Of a stretch of 64,000 nucleotides of DNA, positions 51,784-61,258 are shown one piece after another. A model generated the notes under the pieces. The model had not been told where the DNA came from. It saw only the letters and a list, made by a program, of their open reading frames with translations, and did no database searches. The translations under genes and the position numbers were made by a program. The stretch comes from Psychrobacter glacincola (GTDB taxonomy: Bacteria > Pseudomonadota > Gammaproteobacteria > Pseudomonadales > Moraxellaceae): assembly GCF_904846215.1 (NCBI RefSeq), contig NZ_CAJGZK010000001.1:242359-306358 (forward strand), read 5' to 3'. The first letter of the stretch is position 1. Every line of letters starts with the position of its first letter.

Positions 51784-52743
51784 TTATTTAGAGGATAACG
51801 CCTCTTCACGCAGGCGCGCCGCTTTTAGCTGTTTACTGGGGCGATGACGCCATAAGTCGATACTGAACAATAACAGACCCAACCAAATCAAACCAAATAC
51901 CGCCAAGCGATGTAAATCAAATGGCTCATTGTAATAGAACACGGCCAAAAAGAAAATAAAGGTTGGGGTCAGATAATTCATAAAGCTAAGGATACTGTAA
52001 GCGACCAGTTTGGTAGACTTATTAAACATCAACAGCGGTATCAAAGTAATCGGTCCTGCCAGCATCAGCAGCCAAATCGAGGGCGTAAACCAAAAGCCAA
52101 TATCACTACTCGCCACATCAGACTGCCAAAACCATGCGATAAAAATAGGCAGTAACATTGCCGTTTCGACAAACATGGCATCGACCGCTGTCAGAGGGGT
52201 TTGGCGTTGTATGGTGCCATAAGTACTAAAACTAAACGCTAAGATCAATGAAATCCATGGCAAGCTACCAATCATAACCACTTGAATGACGACTGATAAT
52301 AGCGCAAAGCCAATGGCGACCCATTGTAGGGTACGCAAGCGCTCTTTGAACAAAATCATCGACAATCCCACGCCAACCAGTGGTCCAATAAAGTAGCCCA
52401 AACTGGCTTCTAAAATCTGATCATGGTTGACCGCCCATACATAAGTGAGCCAATTGATCGCGATGATAATACCTGAGATAAAAGAATAGGCAATCCATCT
52501 GGGATTTTTCTTTAGCGTGTCAATCCACTGCCAACGCTTGGTCACTACCAGCACAATCAGTAGACAGGTAAACGTCCACACAATGCGATGACCAATGATT
52601 TCGGTGGCATTATAATCTGATAATTGCTTAAAGTATAAAGGAAAAGCGCCCCAGATAAAAAAGGCGATAAGCGCAGTAATGATACCGCGTCTGGTGGTTT
52701 TAATAGGAGCAACCGGTTTTTTGATGACATTTTGGGTAGTCAT
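51784..52743 (-). CDS. rarD: RarD-family EamA transporter
   Basis: From the ATG at 52741-52743 the product is 319 residues; the open frame reaches a TTG at 52785. It has about ten helices of two EamA units with the RarD features FFIWGAFPLYFKQL, EIIGHRIVWTF, INWLTYVWAVNHDQILEASL and YFIGPLVGVGLS. RarD proteins are inner-membrane permeases of unclear substrate, first named for chloramphenicol sensitivity. The gene lies 74 bp upstream of folB on the same strand. Short TTTAGTGATTT repeats follow its stop. Confidence 0.85.
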   Translation of the reverse strand: MTTQNVIKKPVAPIKTTRRGIITALIAFFIWGAFPLYFKQLSDYNATEIIGHRIVWTFTCLLIVLVVTKRWQWIDTLKKNPRWIAYSFISGIIIAINWLTYVWAVNHDQILEASLGYFIGPLVGVGLSMILFKERLRTLQWVAIGFALLSVVIQVVMIGSLPWISLILAFSFSTYGTIQRQTPLTAVDAMFVETAMLLPIFIAWFWQSDVASSDIGFWFTPSIWLLMLAGPITLIPLLMFNKSTKLVAYSILSFMNYLTPTFIFFLAVFYYNEPFDLHRLAVFGLIWLGLLLFSIDLWRHRPSKQLKAARLREEALSSK

Positions 52744-52924
52744 AAGATAGGACAACTTTTTAGAGCAAAGCGCGCGCTCACCCAATTCTCATCATTGATG
52801 ACAATCTGGTGGTAAGAACACAGGGTTACTACAGATAGTGTAAAAGGTAAAAAGCAATGTGCTGATACTGAAAACCGTATCAACACATTGCTGGCGAAAA
52901 CCACAATTAAAATAAAAAAATCGA

Positions 52925-52960
52925 CAATAAAATTAAGAATTTATCTGATTAATTTTATTG
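52925..52960. terminator. AT-rich hairpin downstream of tyrA-aroA
   Basis: CAATAAAATTAA (52925-52936) and TTAATTTTATTG (52949-52960) are perfect 12-bp inverted repeats in the gap after the tyrA-aroA stop. Low G+C makes it a weak terminator. Confidence 0.4.
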
Positions 52961-53008
52961 TTGAGCCAATATCACTGAATCTCATTGGCGCACATTAAAA
53001 ATACTGCG

Positions 53009-55351
53009 TTAAGCACTCACAACGTCAATAGACATACCAATCTGGTTGGCAAGCTCTGCAAATCCTGGGAAGCTGGTATTGACGGTTTCAACGCCTTCAA
53101 TGTTGATTTGCTGCGAGGCACGTAAGCTTGCAACAGCAAAGCTCATAGCGATACGGTGGTCATGATGCGAGACGATATGTCCACCACCAAATACCGCTTG
53201 ACTGTTCTTCACTTCATTGAGGTTAGACTTACTGCCTTTACCTTCAATGATTAGACCATCATCCGTCACTGTACAATCAACACCTAGCGTTTGTAGCCCA
53301 TCTGCCATGACCGCAATACGATCAGACTCTTTGACACGCAGCTCTTTTGCGCCCGTCAAAACAGTGCGACCTTGGGCGCAGCTGGCAGCAATGAATAATA
53401 CAGGGAATTCATCAATCGCGAGCGGCACCAGATACTCTGGTATTTCAATCCCCACCAAGTTTGAGCTACGAATGGTAATATCAGCTACTGGCTCACCGCC
53501 AACATGGGTCTCATTACTCAAGCTGATATCCGCTTGCATCAGCTTAAGGATATCGATGATACCAGTACGTGTTGGATTGATGCCGACCTGTTTTAAGGTC
53601 AATTCACTATCTTGACTGATTGCAGCAGCAACCATAAAAAACGCCGCTGAAGAGATATCAGCAGGCACCGCAATATCACCGCCTGTTAGCGTGCCACCGC
53701 CTTCAACACTGATGCGATTGCCATCGACAGTCACAGGATAGCCAAATGCCGATAACATGCGTTCAGTATGGTCTCGGCTAACTTCAGGCTGAGTGACGGT
53801 CGTCGTGCCTTCCGCCCAAAGTCCAGCCAGCAATAAGCAAGACTTAATCTGAGCTGACGCAACTGGCATCTCATAATCGATACCCTTTAGCGGTTTGCCG
53901 GCCGTATCTCGACCAGTGATACTGAGCGGCGCTGTACCTTTTTGACCGGTGCTTTGAATCACTGCACCCATCTGACGTAATGGCGCGGCTACACGCTCCA
54001 TTGGGCGCTTGTTTAAGCTGGTATCACCTGTCAGTACGCTATCAAAAGCTTGTGCGGCTAAAATACCTGATAGCAGACGCATACTGGTACCAGAGTTACC
54101 CATATATAGGGGCGTTTTGCTTGGCTTTAAGCCATTCATACCAACGCCATGAATGGTTAAATTGCCATTATCAGGACCTTCAATGGTCACGCCCATATCG
54201 CGAAATGCTTGCAAAGTGGCAAGCGCATCTTCCCCTTCCAAAAATCCAGTCACGCGGGTCACACCGGTTGCAAGGCTACCGAGCATAATACTACGGTGAG
54301 AGATAGACTTGTCACCAGGAATGGTAATGGTGCCAGAGACGGTGTTGCTTGGGGTAATATTATAAGAAGCTGACATGGCAGGAGTATCCGTATAAGGGGT
54401 GCTGGCTAACATATGGCCAAAATGTCGCCGTGCGGCTTGCGCGCGGCCCAAAAGTCCCATCAGGGCGGTTGAATCTTTATCAATGATAAGCTGACGTATA
54501 TCATTTAAATAAACGCTGTACTCATCAAGGGCGCTGACTATCGCGCTTTGGTTGGCAAAAAATATATCATGCCACATTTTAGGGTCGCTGGCAGCAATGC
54601 GCGTAAAGTCACGAAAGCCACCTGCTGCATAGCGAAATATATCTAGATTGTCATCATGACTTGCCAGCTGCTCAACCAGATTGAAGGCGAGCAAATGCGG
54701 AAGATGACTGGTATGGGCCAATATCGCATCATGATGCGCGGCCTCCATCGGCATAACGCTAGCCCCTACCGCTTCCCATAGTTGCCTGAGCTTTGCAATT
54801 GCCAAATGACTGGTCGTTGGTAGCTCACAAATAATGACGCTATGATTGACAAACAAGGTGGCGCGGCGAGCATGATACCCCGAATTTTCAGCACCAGCAA
54901 TCGGATGTGCTGGCACAAGCCCAGTAGGCAATGTCTCAAACACGGCTTGGGCAGCATCAATGATATTGACTTTAGTACTACAGACATCAGTAATGATGCA
55001 ATCAATATCAAGCTGTCCATTATCCATTGCGGCTTTGATATCGACAAATACGGCTTGTACCGCTTGTACTGGCACCGCAATGACAATCAGATCACTACCA
55101 GATACCACTTCGCTTAATATTGCACTACCAGCTTCTAGCAAACCATGTTGAATCGCTTCTTCTATACTCGGTAGATGTCTGTCTACCGCGACCAGTCGCT
55201 GACTCAATCCATTGTCTTTGATGGCTTGGGCAAGACTGGCACCAATCAATCCAAGCCCAATCACACACACTTGCTGGAATAGTGGCTGCGCAGAGGATGG
55301 GGTCAGTTTGGTTGCTGCTTGAACATTTACGGTATGATTTATTTTTTGCAT
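53009..55351 (-). CDS. tyrA-aroA: Fused prephenate dehydrogenase / 3-phosphoshikimate 1-carboxyvinyltransferase
   Basis: The 780-residue protein joins two enzymes. Residues about 25-310 are TyrA: VCVIGLGLIGASLAQAI (NAD site), HPIAGAENSGYHARRA and FRDFTRIAASDPKMW. Residues about 340-780 are EPSP synthase: IPGDKSISHRSIMLGSLA, LYMGNSGTSMRLLSG, KRPMERVAAPLRQMGA and KESDRIAVMADGL. It serves tyrosine synthesis and the sixth shikimate step respectively. This fusion is known in Acinetobacter and relatives. It is last in the pheA-hisC-tyrA/aroA run. Degenerate TTATTAAAYTGC repeats fill the 73-bp gap before it. Confidence 0.95.
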   Translation of the reverse strand: MQKINHTVNVQAATKLTPSSAQPLFQQVCVIGLGLIGASLAQAIKDNGLSQRLVAVDRHLPSIEEAIQHGLLEAGSAILSEVVSGSDLIVIAVPVQAVQAVFVDIKAAMDNGQLDIDCIITDVCSTKVNIIDAAQAVFETLPTGLVPAHPIAGAENSGYHARRATLFVNHSVIICELPTTSHLAIAKLRQLWEAVGASVMPMEAAHHDAILAHTSHLPHLLAFNLVEQLASHDDNLDIFRYAAGGFRDFTRIAASDPKMWHDIFFANQSAIVSALDEYSVYLNDIRQLIIDKDSTALMGLLGRAQAARRHFGHMLASTPYTDTPAMSASYNITPSNTVSGTITIPGDKSISHRSIMLGSLATGVTRVTGFLEGEDALATLQAFRDMGVTIEGPDNGNLTIHGVGMNGLKPSKTPLYMGNSGTSMRLLSGILAAQAFDSVLTGDTSLNKRPMERVAAPLRQMGAVIQSTGQKGTAPLSITGRDTAGKPLKGIDYEMPVASAQIKSCLLLAGLWAEGTTTVTQPEVSRDHTERMLSAFGYPVTVDGNRISVEGGGTLTGGDIAVPADISSAAFFMVAAAISQDSELTLKQVGINPTRTGIIDILKLMQADISLSNETHVGGEPVADITIRSSNLVGIEIPEYLVPLAIDEFPVLFIAASCAQGRTVLTGAKELRVKESDRIAVMADGLQTLGVDCTVTDDGLIIEGKGSKSNLNEVKNSQAVFGGGHIVSHHDHRIAMSFAVASLRASQQINIEGVETVNTSFPGFAELANQIGMSIDVVSA

Positions 55352-55424
55352 ATTGTTTTAATTATTAGGTTACTTATTAAACTGCTTATTAAATTGCTTA
55401 TTAGATTACTTACTAGTTATTGAT

Positions 55425-56567
55425 TTAATCATCGGTCAAAATAGAGCGCAGAGTATCAATCAAACGCATATTGTCTTCTGCGACCCCTACACTAATACGC
55501 AGCCAATTATGCAAGCCATAAACCTCTAGCTGGCGAACGATAACGCCTTGCTCAAGCAATGCCTGATAAATCACAGCAGCGTTTGTATCTTCCATTTCAA
55601 CTTCGATTTCGACCATAATAAAGTTGGCATGTGACTTTATAAAACCCAGTCCCAGTGCATCAAACTGTTTTTCTAACCAACGCATTTGCTCGTCATTCAT
55701 CAGACGAGTTTTTTCAATAAAATCTTGATCCGCAAGTGCCGCCGCCGCTGCCGCCAGTCCAATGCGGCTCACATTAAATGGCTGACGAATGCGATTAAGC
55801 AAATCTGCCACAGCTACCGAGCTCAGTGCATAGCCAACACGCAGACCAGCAAGACCATAGGCTTTAGAAAAGGTGCGGACGATGACCACATTATCAAATT
55901 CATCTAACAGTGCTCGATTATTGCTCTCAGGACTATATTCTATATAAGCTTCATCCAACACCACCAGTACTGAGCTTGGCACACTGGCGACAAACTCTCT
56001 CAGCTCACCATGTTCAAGCTGCGTACCGGTTGGATTGTTCGGATTGGCAATAAAGACGATTTTGGTATTGAGGTTATCCTGAACCGCTTGGCTCATGGCT
56101 TTTAGGTCGTGTCCAAAGCGCTGAGCAGGCACTTCAACATCCATAGCGCCTTGCATTTTAGCGAGCATCGAATAGACTATAAAGGCATACTGACTATAAA
56201 CGATTGCATCATCCGCACCCACAAAACTACGCGCCAAGATATCAAGCAAATCATCAGAGCCATTACCCAAAGTAATCTGATCAACATTGACATCATTAAA
56301 ATCAGCCAATGCTTGCTTTAGATAATAGCCATTGCCATCAGGATAACGTGATAGCTGACCCAACTGCTCAGTAATCGCTAGCGTGACGTGCGGCGAGCAG
56401 CCTATCGGATTTTCATTACTGGCAAGTTTTACCACATCTGACACGCCATACTCACGTGTCAACTCTTCAATAGGCTTGCCAGTTTGATACGGCGCCAACG
56501 CCAAAATACTGTCATAAGCAGGTACGAGCGGTAATAAATTTGACTCTGTCGATTGCGTAGACTGCAT
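55425..56567 (-). CDS. hisC: Histidinol-phosphate aminotransferase
   Basis: The 380-residue fold-type I PLP enzyme has ASNENPIGCSPHV, GNGSDDLLDIL, FIANPNNPTGTQL, VVLDEAYIEYSPE and the PLP-lysine motif RTFSKAYGLAGLRVGYA. Besides histidine synthesis, HisC homologues in this position often transaminate phenylpyruvate and 4-hydroxyphenylpyruvate, which suits its place between pheA and tyrA. AAGGA precedes the ATG. Confidence 0.9.
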   Translation of the reverse strand: MQSTQSTESNLLPLVPAYDSILALAPYQTGKPIEELTREYGVSDVVKLASNENPIGCSPHVTLAITEQLGQLSRYPDGNGYYLKQALADFNDVNVDQITLGNGSDDLLDILARSFVGADDAIVYSQYAFIVYSMLAKMQGAMDVEVPAQRFGHDLKAMSQAVQDNLNTKIVFIANPNNPTGTQLEHGELREFVASVPSSVLVVLDEAYIEYSPESNNRALLDEFDNVVIVRTFSKAYGLAGLRVGYALSSVAVADLLNRIRQPFNVSRIGLAAAAAALADQDFIEKTRLMNDEQMRWLEKQFDALGLGFIKSHANFIMVEIEVEMEDTNAAVIYQALLEQGVIVRQLEVYGLHNWLRISVGVAEDNMRLIDTLRSILTDD

Positions 56568-56708
56568 GATTAATCCTTAGATGTGATAACGCATCTATTA
56601 TTGGCTAAGCCCATTAATGTCAATAGGGACCGCTGTTTGTGATAATACAATTTATAAAGCGTCTGCTGCTAATACCAATCAAACGATCACCAACAAAAAT
56701 TATTATAT

Positions 56709-57890
56709 TTATAGTACCGCTTTTGGATACGAGCCTAAGACACGTAAGTCTTTGACCAATGGGCGAATATCAGCGATAGCGGCGCTCACATTTGGGTCTT
56801 CAATGTGCCCATTCATATCAATAAAGAAGACGTAAGCCCACTTATTAGGACGCTCAGGGCGCGTTTCAATGCTGGTCATCGACACGCCATGGTACGATAA
56901 AGGTTTTAAGATTTCGATCAGAGCGCCCGCTTTGTCATGCGCTGAGACCATAATCGAGGTTTTATCTTGACCCGATGGTGCAATCGCTTCATGACCAATA
57001 ATCAAGAAACGGGTCGTATTGCTTGGATTGTCTTCGATATTTGAATACAGTTTATGCAAATCATACTCTGCCGCCGCCACGTCACCGGCAATCGCTGCCG
57101 AATGCCACTCATTCTTTAAGCGACGTGCCGCTTCACCATTACTCGATACCGCAACACGCTCGACATTGGGATAATTCACATCCAGCCAATGACGACACTG
57201 TGCCAATGATTGTTGGTGCGAGTAAATACGGCTTAACCCATCAAGTTTGGTATGTTCAGCGACCAAAAAGTTTTGATGAATCGGCAGCTCAACTTCACCG
57301 ATTATTTTTAATGTAGAAGATAAAAATCCATCTAGCGTATGATTGACCACACCTTCAGATGAGTTTTCAACCGGCACGACGCCATACATTGCGGTGCCTG
57401 CTTCAACTTCACGAAAGACATCAGTGATGGTATTGAGCGGTACAGTATCTGCCGCTTTACCAAAGTGCTTTAATGCAGCGGCATGGGTAAAAGTACCTAA
57501 TGGACCCAAAAACGCAATGCGCTGCGGGGCTTCTAAATCGAGGCATATCGACATAATCTCACGGAATAAGCGCGCCATTTTTTCATCGGCGATAGGGCCT
57601 TCATTACGCGCCATGACGGCTTTTAGCACTTGCGCCTCACGCTCTGGACGATAAAAGATAGGGTTGGTATTTTCAGCAGCAGGATCGTTGGCAATGTGAT
57701 TCTTTTTCACGCTCGCCACTTGCTGAGCCAATTTGGCTCGATTATTAATCAGCGTCTGAATTTCGCAGTCTACCGCATCGATACTGCCACGCAATGTATT
57801 TAAAAACTCTTTATCCGTTGCGGTAGCGCTGATGCTTGCGGTGGTTTGGTTCAGATTATCATTGTTTTGTTCTGCTGACTGCTCACTCAT
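56709..57890 (-). CDS. pheA: Bifunctional chorismate mutase / prephenate dehydratase (P-protein)
   Basis: The 393-residue protein has an N-terminal chorismate mutase (about 28-115; LRGSIDAVDCEIQTLINNRA, FYRPEREAQVL). A prephenate dehydratase domain follows (about 125-300; FLGPLGTFTHAAALKHFG, PVENSSEGVVNHTLDGFL, NTTRFLIIG), then an ACT regulatory domain (MTSIETRPERPNKWAYVFF) that usually senses phenylalanine. It converts chorismate to phenylpyruvate. It is first in the aromatic amino acid run, with GGATGG upstream of the ATG. An AT-rich leader region precedes it, but I see no Phe-rich leader peptide. Confidence 0.93.
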   Translation of the reverse strand: MSEQSAEQNNDNLNQTTASISATATDKEFLNTLRGSIDAVDCEIQTLINNRAKLAQQVASVKKNHIANDPAAENTNPIFYRPEREAQVLKAVMARNEGPIADEKMARLFREIMSICLDLEAPQRIAFLGPLGTFTHAAALKHFGKAADTVPLNTITDVFREVEAGTAMYGVVPVENSSEGVVNHTLDGFLSSTLKIIGEVELPIHQNFLVAEHTKLDGLSRIYSHQQSLAQCRHWLDVNYPNVERVAVSSNGEAARRLKNEWHSAAIAGDVAAAEYDLHKLYSNIEDNPSNTTRFLIIGHEAIAPSGQDKTSIMVSAHDKAGALIEILKPLSYHGVSMTSIETRPERPNKWAYVFFIDMNGHIEDPNVSAAIADIRPLVKDLRVLGSYPKAVL

Positions 57891-58355
57891 TACCGCCCAT
57901 CCTTTTTAGATTTTATGACTGTTAGGTATAGCTACTTGTCAATGATGACTATAAATACTTCTTTAAATAAACACTTCTTTAAAAGACATAAATATTTTTG
58001 CTATTCGTTACTCTTATATTGCCAATTTATCATTATTGGTTTTTTAAAGCAGCGCTATGTTCTTGGTAAAGTCCATAGTATTTGCGAAGCTCAATCAGTG
58101 ACCGGCTCTACTATAGCAAAAACTACGGACAGTGCCCATTCGTAAATGAGTGTAAAGTGACAAATCATTATAAATGTTAGCATAGTTAGGCGATATACGA
58201 GCTCAGCCTGTTAAAACTATCAGGTAACATGTGCCCAAATCTATGTTACAGTTTAAACGAACACAGGATTTTATCCATAATAGACCACAACCATCCATAA
58301 GAAAATAACACCATTAATGAATAATACCATTAATGAATAATACCAAGGATATCTG
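57891..58355. other. Divergent intergenic region between pheA and tal
   Basis: These 465 bp hold the promoters of both genes. I see a 16-bp perfect tandem duplication just before tal and an ACTTCTTTAAA duplication near 57956, but no clear ORF, hairpin terminator or operator. Confidence 0.5.
58310..58341 (+). repeat. Two perfect 16-bp tandem repeats in the tal leader
   Basis: ACCATTAATGAATAAT occurs at 58310-58325 and 58326-58341, directly upstream of the AAGGA ribosome-binding site of transaldolase. Each unit contains ATTAAT. Confidence 0.9.
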
Positions 58356-59297
58356 ATGAGCGCATTACAACAGCTTCGCACTATGACTACCATTGTCGCT
58401 GATACAGGCGATCTTGCCGCCATTGAGCGTCTAAAACCTATCGATGCGACCACCAATCCAAGTCTAATTACCAAAGCTCTGATTCATCCTGATAATGAAG
58501 CGGTATTATCAGAAACCATGAGTCGCCATCGAGATGATATCGACGCGGTGATTGATGAGCTGACCATTCAAATCGGCTGTAATATTTTATCTTTAATCGA
58601 AGGACGCGTCTCAACTGAGGTCGATGCCCGCTTGTCCTATGACACACAAGCGACCATTGATAAGGCATTGGCATTCATGGAAGCCTATCAAAAAGTAGGT
58701 ATCGACTCAGAGCGCGTATTGATCAAAATGGCAGCGACTTGGCAAGGTATTGAAGCTGCCCGCTATCTCGAAACCCAAGGCATTCACTGCAATCTCACCT
58801 TGCTCTTTGGGCAACATCAAGCCATCGCTTGTGCTGATGCTGGCGTGACCTTGATCTCCCCTTTTGTTGGACGTATTTTGGATTGGCAAAAACGCCAGCA
58901 AAACCGTCAAAACATACCCGTCTCTGATGACATGGGCGTACAATCGGTTAAGCTCATTTATCAATACTACAAGCAGCATGGCTACAAAACGCAGGTAATG
59001 GGCGCAAGTTTCCGCTCAACTGAGCAAATATTGGCGCTGGCAGGCTGTGATTTATTGACCATCGCACCTGACCTCATTGATGAGCTGGCGGCAATGGATA
59101 TCGAGGTTACACGTCAATTATCAGCAAGCATGTCGATGGACATGACAGATATGACGCGAGTGAGCTTGAGCGCTGAAGAATTCAGTAGCGCCTATCAGCA
59201 AGACACCATTACTCAAGATCTATTACCCAAAGGCATTGACGGCTTTATCGGTGCGCGTGATGAGCTTGCCCATATGCTAGCGAGTATGCGCAGCTAA
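58356..59297 (+). CDS. tal: Transaldolase
   Basis: The 313-residue enzyme has the family start RLKPIDATTNPSLITKA, the Schiff-base Lys in VLIKMAATWQGIEAAR, LTLLFGQHQAIACADAG and VMGASFRSTEQILALAGCD. It links the pentose phosphate pathway and glycolysis. AAGGA lies upstream. It stands alone, and intergenic repeat copy H starts within two bases of its stop codon. Confidence 0.95.
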   Translation: MSALQQLRTMTTIVADTGDLAAIERLKPIDATTNPSLITKALIHPDNEAVLSETMSRHRDDIDAVIDELTIQIGCNILSLIEGRVSTEVDARLSYDTQATIDKALAFMEAYQKVGIDSERVLIKMAATWQGIEAARYLETQGIHCNLTLLFGQHQAIACADAGVTLISPFVGRILDWQKRQQNRQNIPVSDDMGVQSVKLIYQYYKQHGYKTQVMGASFRSTEQILALAGCDLLTIAPDLIDELAAMDIEVTRQLSASMSMDMTDMTRVSLSAEEFSSAYQQDTITQDLLPKGIDGFIGARDELAHMLASMRS

Positions 59298-59298
59298 G

Positions 59299-59446
59299 CT
59301 ATAGTCCGTTCAAAATAAAAGCGATACAATTGTAATAACGTGCTATTGGCTATAATTTTTCTTGCTTGCTGCTGGCAGGCGTGACAGAGGCTGCAAAAAA
59401 TTTATCGCCAATAGCACTGTATCGTTTTTAAAATGAATCGACTATA
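59299..59446 (+). repeat. TATAGTC intergenic repeat, copy H
   Basis: Ends are CTATAGTCCG and AATCGACTATA. Inner arms GTGCTATTGGC and GCCAATAGCAC are perfectly complementary. The core is CTTGCTTGCTGCTGGCAGGC. It starts two bases after the tal stop codon. Confidence 0.88.
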
Positions 59447-59625
59447 TATGTGATTAATATGGATGTATAACCAAGCCTATCTAGCTTGAAAGTTGCTCAC
59501 TAAAACACTAGAAAACAGTGAAAATATTACATAAGTATACGCAGCAGGTAATAAAAGAAATTTGCCTGCTTATAGTAAGTTGGCTATGATGAGCGATCTA
59601 AAATGACTAGAAGCAAGGCTTAATT

Positions 59626-60078
59626 ATGAAACGGCTAGCAGTGGTATTAGCAAGCAGTACGCTTGCGATTGGTGCTCATGCAGTAAACTGGTCAAAAGTC
59701 ACAGAAAGTCAGACCGGTTCCATTTTTAGCTTAGATTTGGATGCTATCGAACGCTCTGACATCAATATCCTTGATGAAAAGCGCGTCGAAAATATTACCG
59801 TCTCCATTCGTAGAACTTACCCTGCATTAAAAAGTACAACGAGTGACAGTAAAGAAAGCGGTATTCATCATAGCGACCAGCAATGGCTTATCTCTTGCAA
59901 GGATGCCAGCTATTACAGACGGGCATACGTTTATTATACCGCTGACGACAAGGTAATAAAGTCTTGGCAATCAGAAAAACCTCTCCTGACCACCAAAGAT
60001 TTTAAAATTACTGCCCCAAAAACGGTCAGCCGTATGCTAGTCGAGCAAGCGTGCAAAAACTACGAGCAAGCCAAATAG
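59626..60078 (+). CDS. Exported small protein, possibly surface-adhesin-E-like
   Basis: The 150-residue product has a signal peptide (LAVVLASSTLAIGAHA) and a mature beta-rich domain starting VNWSKVTESQTGSIFSLDLD. It has two late cysteines (ISCKDASYY and EQACKNYEQ). The domain outline resembles the small periplasmic/surface-adhesin E type, in which a Trp-rich start precedes a single alpha/beta domain; this match is by impression only. It is a single-gene unit closed by a strong terminator. Confidence 0.55.
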   Translation: MKRLAVVLASSTLAIGAHAVNWSKVTESQTGSIFSLDLDAIERSDINILDEKRVENITVSIRRTYPALKSTTSDSKESGIHHSDQQWLISCKDASYYRRAYVYYTADDKVIKSWQSEKPLLTTKDFKITAPKTVSRMLVEQACKNYEQAK

Positions 60079-60124
60079 CACAAATAAAATAGGCAAAAGC
60101 AATCTAAAAAAGCATCATTGAAAA

Positions 60125-60156
60125 AGCGCGCTGAACGTATTCAGCGCGCTTTTTTG
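60125..60156 (+). terminator. Strong intrinsic terminator
   Basis: GCGCGCTGAA and TTCAGCGCGC form a GC-rich stem with a four-base loop, preceded by AAAAA and followed by TTTTTT. Confidence 0.92.
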
Positions 60157-60188
60157 TCGTCATCATTTATGTTTAACGAATAAAATCT

Positions 60189-60331
60189 TATAGTCAGTCC
60201 ACTTTTAAAAAGGTACATAACTACTGGGGCTAATTATTCGCAGCCTCTGTCTGCATGGGCACTGCAAGCAAGAAAAATTAATACCAGCAGTACATAATGT
60301 ATCGATATTAATTTTTATTTTTAACCCCTAT
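60189..60331 (-). repeat. TATAGTC intergenic repeat, copy I (minus orientation, chimeric arms)
   Basis: The left end is TATAGTCAGTCC; the right end is decayed (TTAACCCCTATAA). The inverted core reads GCAGCCTCTGTCTGCATGGG. One arm is of the copy C type (CTACTGG), the other of the copy B type (CCAGCAG); they still pair with one wobble. Confidence 0.8.
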
Positions 60332-60350
60332 AAGTAAAAATGCCCGTCAT

Positions 60351-60920
60351 TTACGCCTTTAATACCGTATAAATAGGCACTGGAAAATCGCCATGTAAAT
60401 CCACCAAATCTAATAATACTAATGCACCAACGACCGTATGATCAGCTGATTGACATAGCTCATAAGCGGTAGTCAGTGTGCCGCCCGTTGCCAAGATATC
60501 ATCAACCAATAGCACGCGCTCTGGTGGCAGATTATTTTGCATCTCAAGAGTGTCTTTACCGTACTCTAGCGCATAGGATTTATTGGCAACAGGCGGCGGT
60601 AGTTTGCCGGGTTTGCGTAGTAAAATCATACCCTTGCCCAAACGTCCTGCCAGCAAACTCGCGAACACAAATCCGCGCGCTTCAACAGCACCCAAACAAT
60701 CTACCTCGTCCATTATGCCTTCAGGTAGAACAGCCAGCAGCGCATCAATGACTTCATTAATGTGACTGCGTAGTAACGGTGTAATATCATAAAAATCAAT
60801 GCCGACTTTGGGGAAGTCTGGTACTGTGCGAATGATGTTCCAAAACGGATGATCGGTATTGAGGGTATTCGATGACTCGGTTGCAGTATCAGCTGCTGTA
60901 ACAGCGGTGTTTGCGCTCAT
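60351..60920 (-). CDS. apt: Adenine phosphoribosyltransferase
   Basis: The 189-residue protein has PDFPKVGIDFYDITPLL and EARGFVFASLLAGRLGKGM, with the PRPP-binding loop VLLVDDILATGGTLTTAYE. It salvages adenine to AMP. A polar N-terminal extension of about 20 residues precedes the usual start. AAGGG lies upstream of the ATG. Confidence 0.94.
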   Translation of the reverse strand: MSANTAVTAADTATESSNTLNTDHPFWNIIRTVPDFPKVGIDFYDITPLLRSHINEVIDALLAVLPEGIMDEVDCLGAVEARGFVFASLLAGRLGKGMILLRKPGKLPPPVANKSYALEYGKDTLEMQNNLPPERVLLVDDILATGGTLTTAYELCQSADHTVVGALVLLDLVDLHGDFPVPIYTVLKA

Positions 60921-61258
60921 AATAACCCTTAACGTCTATAACTTAAATAATGATGTAACAATAGCAAATAGTATATGCATCGGAAAATTAGCGGCGGCTA
61001 TCATAGCATAGTCGCCTTTAATATTGCGCGGCAATGGGAAAAACATTACTGCTTAATTAGATAAAATCAGGCATAGTGACTTGATAAATGCTGACTAATC
61101 TCAATATACAAGTGTAAACTTAACTATGAAAACAACGGTTATATGCTAAACTGGCTGCGTTTTTACAGTCTAAATATTGACGGTAATCATTCTTGATGTG
61201 CCATCAATATCATCTTAAAAACGTATAGTAACACTGCTAATAATCGACAGGACTCTTT
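60921..61258. other. Divergent intergenic region between apt and rubredoxin
   Basis: These 338 bp should contain both promoters. I see no repeat copy, hairpin or ORF that I would call. Confidence 0.5.
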
